A stretch of DNA of 6,170 nucleotides, taken from contig DNCM01000134.1 in NCBI GenBank assembly GCA_003498085.1, forward strand, positions 1-6,170, in the 5' to 3' direction. The stretch's first letter is position 1. Each line of letters starts with the position of its first letter. This document shows positions 1 through 4,478 of this stretch, in pieces. Position numbers and translations under genes: made by a program. Below the pieces are notes generated by a model. The model was not told where the DNA came from. It saw only the letters and a program-made list of their open reading frames with translations, and did no database searches. The DNA is from a bacterium. Its GTDB lineage: Bacteria > UBA9089 > UBA9088.

Positions 1-2
1 CA

Positions 3-2045
3 GGGGAGCTTATAACCTGTGCTTGGACATTAGGCATTGCCCATCCTCCTGGGTATCCTTTATACACTTTATTTGGTAAAGTTTGGACAACCCTAATTCC
101 AATAGGAAATATAGCCTTTAGGATGAATATGGAATCAGCCTTATTTGCCTCCCTTGCTGTGATGATGGTTTATTTTATTACCCTAAAGCTAACCAGCAAA
201 ATAATCCCAAGTATTGTTGCCTCTTTAATTCTTGCATTTTCCCTAACATTCTGGGAGCAAGCAGTAATTGCAGAGAAATATACCCTGAATGCCCTGTTTG
301 CCACAATAATTATTTTCATCCTCCTCAAATGGCAAGAAACAAGGTCTCAAAGGTTGCTTTATCTTTTCTCTTTCATCTTGGGTCTTTCATTTTGCCATCA
401 CTTCCAGACAATTTATCTTGTCCCTGCAAGTATTTTCTTTATTCTGGCTACACTACTAAAAATCAAAAGTCAAAAGTCAAAAATCAAAATGACAAATCAA
501 AAATCAAAAATTATTCATTTTAATAAATTCTTACCACAATTTTGCATTTTCTGGCTAGCGCCAGTAAAAGGACGGCATTTTGCATTTTGCATTTTTTTAT
601 TTATCTTGTCTCTTACTTTGTGGCTATATCTTCCTTTAAGGGCAAGCCAGGAGCCTGTGATGAATTGGGGGGATCCAAAGACTTTGGACAGATTTATTGA
701 GCATATTGGAGTTTCTGCATATAAGGATATTTATTTTACCTCATCATTGAAAATTATGTTCAATAACCTGAAGGCGCATCTTCTATTCTTTCCAGATCAG
801 TTCACTATGTACCTTGTTTGGATAGGAGCTATTGGGATTATCTTTTTCTTAAGGAGAAAAACAATTTTTTTCTTTTTAGTATTGATTGTTTTGATTAACA
901 TCCTTTTTTCTATTCGCTATACAATTCCAAATATTAAAGACTATTATATTCCTTCCTTTATTATTTTTGCTATCTCTTTTGGGTATGGAGTTTCAAATAT
1001 AAGTAGGGTTTTTCAAAACTTACCTTCCGCTACTTATTTTCTATCTGTTTTTCTACTTCTTCCACTTATCCTTTTCAAATTTCATTATCTTCAAAATAAC
1101 CGAAGTAGGCATTATTTCTCCTATGATTATGGAATGAACATAATAAAACCCTTAAAAGAAAAAGGAATCTTTTTGGTGAAGGGTGATGACCCCCTATTTC
1201 AGCTTTGGTATCTTCAAATAGTTGAGAATATAAGAAAAGATATATCTATTGTTGTCAATTGGCATAATGATATGGCTACTCAACTGGACTGGAAAGACAA
1301 AAGAGAAGGTCAGTCCTTAAGTAATATTGTAAACAATAACATTGGTGTAAGACCAATCTATCTTTACTCCAATCCAGAAATTAAGAATACTTATTCTTTA
1401 ATCCCAGAAGGAAGGTGTTATAGAATTGTTTTTAAGGAGGAGTTGAATAAATTGGTTAAAAAAATCAGTAAAACTCAGCCAGATTTCAAGATTAGAGGCC
1501 TGTATGATAAGGCAATCTTTAAGGAAGATCCAAGAGTAAAGGCATGTATAGAAAGTTATGCCATTGTATATAGTAATTATGGAAGTTTTTATTCTAGTTT
1601 GGGCTTGTATAACAAAGCTATAGTTGAATTTAAAAAAGCTCTCAAGATATGCCCTAACTCTGAAAAATTTCGTGATAATCTCAAAGATGCCTTTCAAAAT
1701 CTTTCGGCTACTTATCGTAATCTTGGACTTGACTATTACAAAAAGGGAATGTATGATGAAGCTATTGTTAAGTTTGAAAAAGCATTGACTCTAAATCCAA
1801 ATGATTTACTCTTGCTTGATAACTTAGGAAGTCTTTATTCAATAAAAGCAAGATATTCCAAAGCAATATCTATGTTTAGAAAGATATTAGAAATAGAACC
1901 AAATAACCTTCAAGTACGAAAGAATTTATCGTCAGCCTATTTTAATCAAAGAAGATTTAGGGATGCCCAACAAGAGTGTAGATATATCTTACAAATTAAT
2001 CCAAATGATATTTATGCCAAACAGATGCTTGATGAATTGCAATAA
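3..2045 (+). CDS. DUF2723-family membrane glycosyltransferase with C-terminal TPRs (TMEM260-like), 5' truncated by window edge
   Basis: Probable integral-membrane O-glycosyltransferase of the GT-C fold that uses a lipid-linked sugar. The frame is open from base 3, before the first ATG at 123. The 40 residues before that ATG carry the DUF2723 signature (GELI at 1-4, LGIAHPPGYPLY at 10-21, fragment numbering), so the real start is upstream of the window. Further family motifs are WEQAVIAEKYTLN (84-96), a His pair (132-133), YLPLRASQEPVMNWGDP (209-225), and a GDD..FQLWYLQ segment after the membrane part. About ten hydrophobic segments lie before residue 360. The soluble tail holds four TPRs at about 521-554, 567-601, 602-635 and 636-669, the second with a longer lead-in. 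DUF2723 plus TPR matches human TMEM260, an O-mannosyltransferase; the bacterial substrate is unknown. Residues about 153-198 come from an inserted repeat and form a Lys/Gln/Ser-rich loop absent from typical members. The family call is firm; the sugar and target are inferred. Confidence 0.9.
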   Translation, partial: GELITCAWTLGIAHPPGYPLYTLFGKVWTTLIPIGNIAFRMNMESALFASLAVMMVYFITLKLTSKIIPSIVASLILAFSLTFWEQAVIAEKYTLNALFATIIIFILLKWQETRSQRLLYLFSFILGLSFCHHFQTIYLVPASIFFILATLLKIKSQKSKIKMTNQKSKIIHFNKFLPQFCIFWLAPVKGRHFAFCIFLFILSLTLWLYLPLRASQEPVMNWGDPKTLDRFIEHIGVSAYKDIYFTSSLKIMFNNLKAHLLFFPDQFTMYLVWIGAIGIIFFLRRKTIFFFLVLIVLINILFSIRYTIPNIKDYYIPSFIIFAISFGYGVSNISRVFQNLPSATYFLSVFLLLPLILFKFHYLQNNRSRHYFSYDYGMNIIKPLKEKGIFLVKGDDPLFQLWYLQIVENIRKDISIVVNWHNDMATQLDWKDKREGQSLSNIVNNNIGVRPIYLYSNPEIKNTYSLIPEGRCYRIVFKEELNKLVKKISKTQPDFKIRGLYDKAIFKEDPRVKACIESYAIVYSNYGSFYSSLGLYNKAIVEFKKALKICPNSEKFRDNLKDAFQNLSATYRNLGLDYYKKGMYDEAIVKFEKALTLNPNDLLLLDNLGSLYSIKARYSKAISMFRKILEIEPNNLQVRKNLSSAYFNQRRFRDAQQECRYILQINPNDIYAKQMLDELQ
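458..598. repeat. A-rich/T-rich palindromic-type repeat element inserted in frame in the glycosyltransferase gene
   Basis: The left arm (459-511) is a run of heptad-like units, (A/G)TCAAAA with variants, including GACAAATCAAAAATCAAAA at 491-509. The right arm has GCATTTT at 544-550 and three exact tandem copies at 575-595. Between these GCATTTT blocks is CTGGC-TAGC-GCCAG (551-564), a 5-bp inverted repeat with a 4-nt loop. A-rich left and T-rich right arms give an imperfect inverted-repeat layout. It encodes a Lys/Gln/Ser-rich stretch between two membrane helices, where DUF2723 proteins normally have a short loop, and leaves the host frame open. It resembles small non-autonomous intergenic repeats I recall from uncultivated bacterial genomes. 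No target duplication or transposase was identified. Both boundaries are approximate because the flanks are also AT-rich. Confidence 0.65.
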
Positions 2046-2080
2046 AGAAAAATGCCTATTGGAAAACGTAGGCTTCCCCA
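2046..2080 (-). terminator. Possible intrinsic terminator for the minus-strand membrane gene
   Basis: In the 38-nt gap between two convergent genes, GCCTA (2054-2058) and TAGGC (2069-2073) form a 5-bp stem with a 10-nt loop, which a G-U pair can extend. Read on the minus strand, the stem is followed directly by ATTTTTC, a short U-tract, and begins about 11 nt after the minus-strand stop codon. On the plus strand the hairpin is followed by TTCCCC, so it is a poor terminator for the upstream gene. The stem is short, so this is tentative. Confidence 0.35.
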
Positions 2081-2083
2081 ATT

Positions 2084-3604
2084 TTACTTGTTTTTCATAA
2101 TTACTCCATAGCTTATCCTTAAAAGCAAAAAAAGAATTACAAAAAGGCAATAATATATTATCTTAACTGCAAACAAGAGTGTTTGGTCAATCTGGTAGTA
2201 TTCTTTAAACTTGGCTAAAGGACTAAAAGATATAAGGGCCTGCGCTGATTCTTTAATATTTAAAATAGAGGCAATCTGAATTTTTATAAGTTCAGGATAA
2301 GAATGGTATTCACCAAGATAGTCGGGAGAATTTAGCATAGAGATAATTAAGGTAAATGACCAGAGGAAGCATAAAGCAACAAGAAGATATTTAAGCCTTA
2401 TTTTAAAGAAGGATAGAAAACAAGCAAGCCCTATAACAAAAACAAAAGTAAAGCTGGTCATCCTTCTTGCTCCAAAAGATACCCCTGCCCACCAGTCTGA
2501 AACACAACTGTTCACATAGATTTGAAGGAGAAAGCAAAAAAGAAATCCAATAGATATTATTTTATCCCTTTTATAGAATAGAAAGAGCCCAAGGGTAGAG
2601 AAAATAAGAATGGGTGTCCAGGAATAAAGGCCATGCCAGGAAGAAAAGAGGGATTTTAGAATCTCTGGATGTGTCCATCTCATATATCCCTCTCCTTGAG
2701 GGATAAGGATAAACTTTCCATAGATTATCTTCCAGGCAACCAATTGGGGAAGAAAGGCAAAAAATGAGCCAAGGGCAAAAAGAAGATGTTGAATAAAAAT
2801 CTTATGAATCCTTAGAGGAATTAAAATAAGAATACCAAACAACAAATTTTGCCATCTTACCAAAACAGCCAATCCAAAAATTAAGCCATAAACAAACCAC
2901 CAAAGAAAACCATTTTTCTCACGAGACTCAATCCATTTTAAAAGAAATAAGGCAATTACAAAGCTATCTGGTAGATGGGAATAGTTAGCCATATAAAAAA
3001 AGCAGTAAACAAATGGTGAGGCAAACCAAATACTAAGTAGAGCCAAAAAGGAATCTTTAGAGGAAAAAAGTCTTAAGGCAATCTTTAAAGATAAAAATAA
3101 AGCAAGAATACCGTAAAAACAACCTCCTAATGAAACAGAAAGGGTATAGAGGTATGAGATACCTAAGGATGGCAATTTTATATTGGTAAGAAAAAAGTTG
3201 CAAAGTAAGGTTAAAAGATGGGCTAAAATAAAGAAAGGCATCCAGAGGATAGATGTCCCAATTGCAAATGGGCTGCTTATATATCCATTTTGTGTAAAAT
3301 GAAAATACACATTCCTTTCAGGGTCAATTTGGAAGTCCTTTACTTCATTCTTAAAGAATATATCCTTATCCATTACTAATGATTTTGTATAAATAAAATA
3401 TCCAAGACCATCGGGATAGGAAAGGTTTCCTTTTATCGTAAAGATGATACTTGGACATGCAAGAATAAAGATAATATAAAATAACCATCTTTTATAAAAC
3501 TCCTTTTTTATCAAAGGTTTTATCACATTGTAAATCTTTAAGAAAGCTAGTTTGAATACTCCTTTTGTTTCTTTGTCCTTGTTTATTTTTACAACTTTCT
3601 TCAT
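2084..3604 (-). CDS. Polytopic GT-C-like membrane glycosyltransferase (ArnT/PMT-type superfamily)
   Basis: A 506-residue multi-pass membrane protein from the ATG at 3604, probably a lipid-phosphate-sugar-dependent glycosyltransferase. A basic cytosolic N-terminus (1-38) precedes the first membrane helix (about 40-57). The first extracytoplasmic loop has YPDGLGYF (63-70) and a Lys/Asp-rich stretch; an acidic residue here is the usual GT-C catalytic position. Roughly ten or more further hydrophobic segments follow, with NYSHLPDSF (207-215), VRWQN (249-253), SSWHGLYSWTP (321-331) and SDWWAGVSFGARR (369-381). The last motif recurs in a bacterial family of GT-C-like proteins of this size. The frame extends 12 codons upstream to a TTG at 3640, but that stretch is AT-biased sequence containing the candidate -10 box, so the ATG is preferred. 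No Shine-Dalgarno is present (TTTTTTA directly precedes ATG). It converges with the DUF2723 gene and diverges from the surface-protein gene, so it is probably monocistronic. The superfamily call is good; donor and acceptor are unknown. Confidence 0.8.
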   Translation of the reverse strand: MKKVVKINKDKETKGVFKLAFLKIYNVIKPLIKKEFYKRWLFYIIFILACPSIIFTIKGNLSYPDGLGYFIYTKSLVMDKDIFFKNEVKDFQIDPERNVYFHFTQNGYISSPFAIGTSILWMPFFILAHLLTLLCNFFLTNIKLPSLGISYLYTLSVSLGGCFYGILALFLSLKIALRLFSSKDSFLALLSIWFASPFVYCFFYMANYSHLPDSFVIALFLLKWIESREKNGFLWWFVYGLIFGLAVLVRWQNLLFGILILIPLRIHKIFIQHLLFALGSFFAFLPQLVAWKIIYGKFILIPQGEGYMRWTHPEILKSLFSSWHGLYSWTPILIFSTLGLFLFYKRDKIISIGFLFCFLLQIYVNSCVSDWWAGVSFGARRMTSFTFVFVIGLACFLSFFKIRLKYLLVALCFLWSFTLIISMLNSPDYLGEYHSYPELIKIQIASILNIKESAQALISFSPLAKFKEYYQIDQTLLFAVKIIYYCLFVILFLLLRISYGVIMKNK

Positions 3605-3611
3605 TAAAAAA

Positions 3612-3640
3612 ATTATACTTGACAAAAAAAAAGAAAGCAA
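3612..3640 (-). promoter_or_regulatory. Candidate sigma70-type promoter for the minus-strand membrane gene, possibly leaderless
   Basis: On the minus strand, TATAAT (3617 to 3612) is a perfect -10 hexamer. It is preceded at exactly 17 bp by TTGCTT (3640 to 3635), a three-of-six match to the -35 consensus. Only seven bases (TTTTTTA) separate the -10 box from the ATG at 3604. Transcription would begin at or just before the start codon, as in leaderless mRNAs, and no ribosome binding site is visible. The local AT-richness makes chance hexamers common, so confidence is moderate. Confidence 0.5.
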
Positions 3641-3648
3641 TTTTGATT

Positions 3649-3664
3649 TTGGCTTTTAAGCCAA
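3649..3664. promoter_or_regulatory. Palindrome TTGGCTT-TT-AAGCCAA between divergent genes
   Basis: This is a perfect 7-bp inverted repeat with a 2-bp centre. It lies just upstream of the proposed -35 box of the minus-strand gene and inside the signal-peptide-like coding start of the broken gene. It could be an operator-type dimer site. The loop is too short for a full 7-bp RNA stem, and no T-run follows, so it is not a terminator. The assignment is weak because it rests on symmetry and position alone. Confidence 0.25.
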
Positions 3665-3713
3665 TTTGGACTGAAACTTATGTTTCTGGGACGATAACCA
3701 GCAATACAATATG

Positions 3714-3720
3714 GACTTAA
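3714..3720 (+). other. Frameshift 1: one base missing
   Basis: Frame 1 reads SNTIWT then TAA (3718-3720). Adding one T after ACT gives TGG-ACT-TTA-ACA-AAT, joining SNTIW-TL to TNSPYIATD in frame 3. This matches the usual N-terminal pattern of such beta-helix proteins, in which a WTL-type strand precedes the SPY turn. The ATG at 3711 is in frame with the downstream part but cuts off this conserved strand and any signal peptide, so it is not a convincing start. Confidence 0.7.
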
Positions 3721-3865
3721 CAAATAGTCCTTATATTGCAACAGATACTGTATATGTAGCAAATGGGGTAATTTTAACCATTGAGCCAGGGGTTACTATA
3801 AGATTTGCAACTGAGACAGCCTTAATCTGCTATGGCACATTGAATACTGTTGGCAATCCTACAAG

Positions 3866-3874
3866 AACAAAATT
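3866..3874 (+). other. Frameshift 2: one base missing in an A-rich run
   Basis: Frame 3 reads TLNTVGNPTRTK, then nonsense to TAA at 3894-3896. Frame 2 from about 3872 reads ITFTSDQVTHMPGHWKEIKLS, the expected continuation of the beta-helix cap. One extra base within AACAAAATT would join them. The site is a short A run, where both replication slippage and homopolymer sequencing errors occur. Confidence 0.7.
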
Positions 3875-4099
3875 ACATTCACATCAGATCAAGTAACCCA
3901 TATGCCTGGACATTGGAAGGAAATTAAGCTTTCTAATAGTGGAGCAAATGGAAGCAAGATTAGTTATTGTGATATTGGATATGCCAAGCAGGCAATTTAT
4001 CTTGAGAATGCATCCGGGATTGTGATTACAAATAATTTTATTCATGACAATAAAGGAAATGATGGAGCTTTTTCTGGTTATCCTGGTCCACCGGGTGAT

Positions 4100-4478
4100 A
4101 TAGGCTGTGGGATATATCTTTTATCCTCCACCGGAAATACCATTATAGAAAATACAATATCACAAGTCACAAGACACAGGTGGTCAAGGAGGATCAGCAG
4201 ATGTTTTTGGTTCTGGCGGTGGAGGTGCCATAGGTTGCGGAATATACCTTTTGTCATCAATAAATAATACTATATCAGGAAACACAATATCACAAAACAC
4301 AGGTGGTCAGGGAGGAAGGGGTAGTCAGCATGTTTCAGGTGGTGCAGGTGGCATAGGATGTGGGATATACCTTACAGCATCAATAAATAACACAATTTCA
4401 AGAAACACTATTTCACAAAATAGGGGTGGTCAGGCAGGAGGAGGTGGTTATTGGTATCAGGGACCTAGTGTTCCTGGC
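4100..4478 (+). repeat. Tandem 123-bp coding repeats of the beta-helix with glycine-rich loops
   Basis: Three related DNA units begin at 4100, 4230 and 4353, each marked by the codons for I-G-C-G-I-Y, then (A/T)N-T-I rungs, a TISQN turn and a GGQ.GG loop. Spacing is 130, 123 and then 126 bp. The first drops to exactly 123 once the 7-bp duplication is removed, so the basic unit is 41 codons. A more diverged coil lies 117 bp before the first. Shared blocks such as ACAATATCACAA and ACAGGTGGTCA show internal duplication. Each unit probably forms two turns of the helix with a flexible Gly-rich excursion. Confidence 0.8.

Noticed and set aside
459..511. CRISPR-like direct repeats
   Set aside because: Units are about 7 bp with no spacers, low complexity and inside an open coding frame.
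329..523. 64-codon plus-strand frame
   Set aside because: It lies wholly inside the DUF2723 gene in another frame, and its Lys/Gln/Ser tail is only the A-rich repeat read out of phase.
1398..1697. 99-codon minus-strand frame
   Set aside because: Antisense to the start of the TPR region, with no recognisable domain or start signal.
3602..3640. TTG start at 3640 giving a 518-residue membrane protein
   Set aside because: The extra 12 codons are AT-driven Phe/Ser/Leu and cover the candidate -10 box; ATG at 3604 followed by a basic N-terminus is more natural.
3619..3647. Plus-strand promoter TTGACA-17 bp-TTTGAT
   Set aside because: The -35 is perfect but the -10 is weak, and it overlaps the proposed coding start; with a start at 3619 it would be inside the gene.
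3714..3720. Programmed ribosomal frameshift
   Set aside because: No slippery heptamer with a downstream structure was seen, and three separate breaks, one a 7-bp duplication, fit mutation better.
4078..4260. 60-codon minus-strand frame
   Set aside because: Antisense to the beta-helix repeats; the plus-strand frame carries all the recognisable motifs.
3711..4267. Two separate small genes (3711-3896 and 3902-4267)
   Set aside because: They are consecutive pieces of one beta-helix protein in different frames; each ends in nonsense exactly where another frame takes over the pattern.
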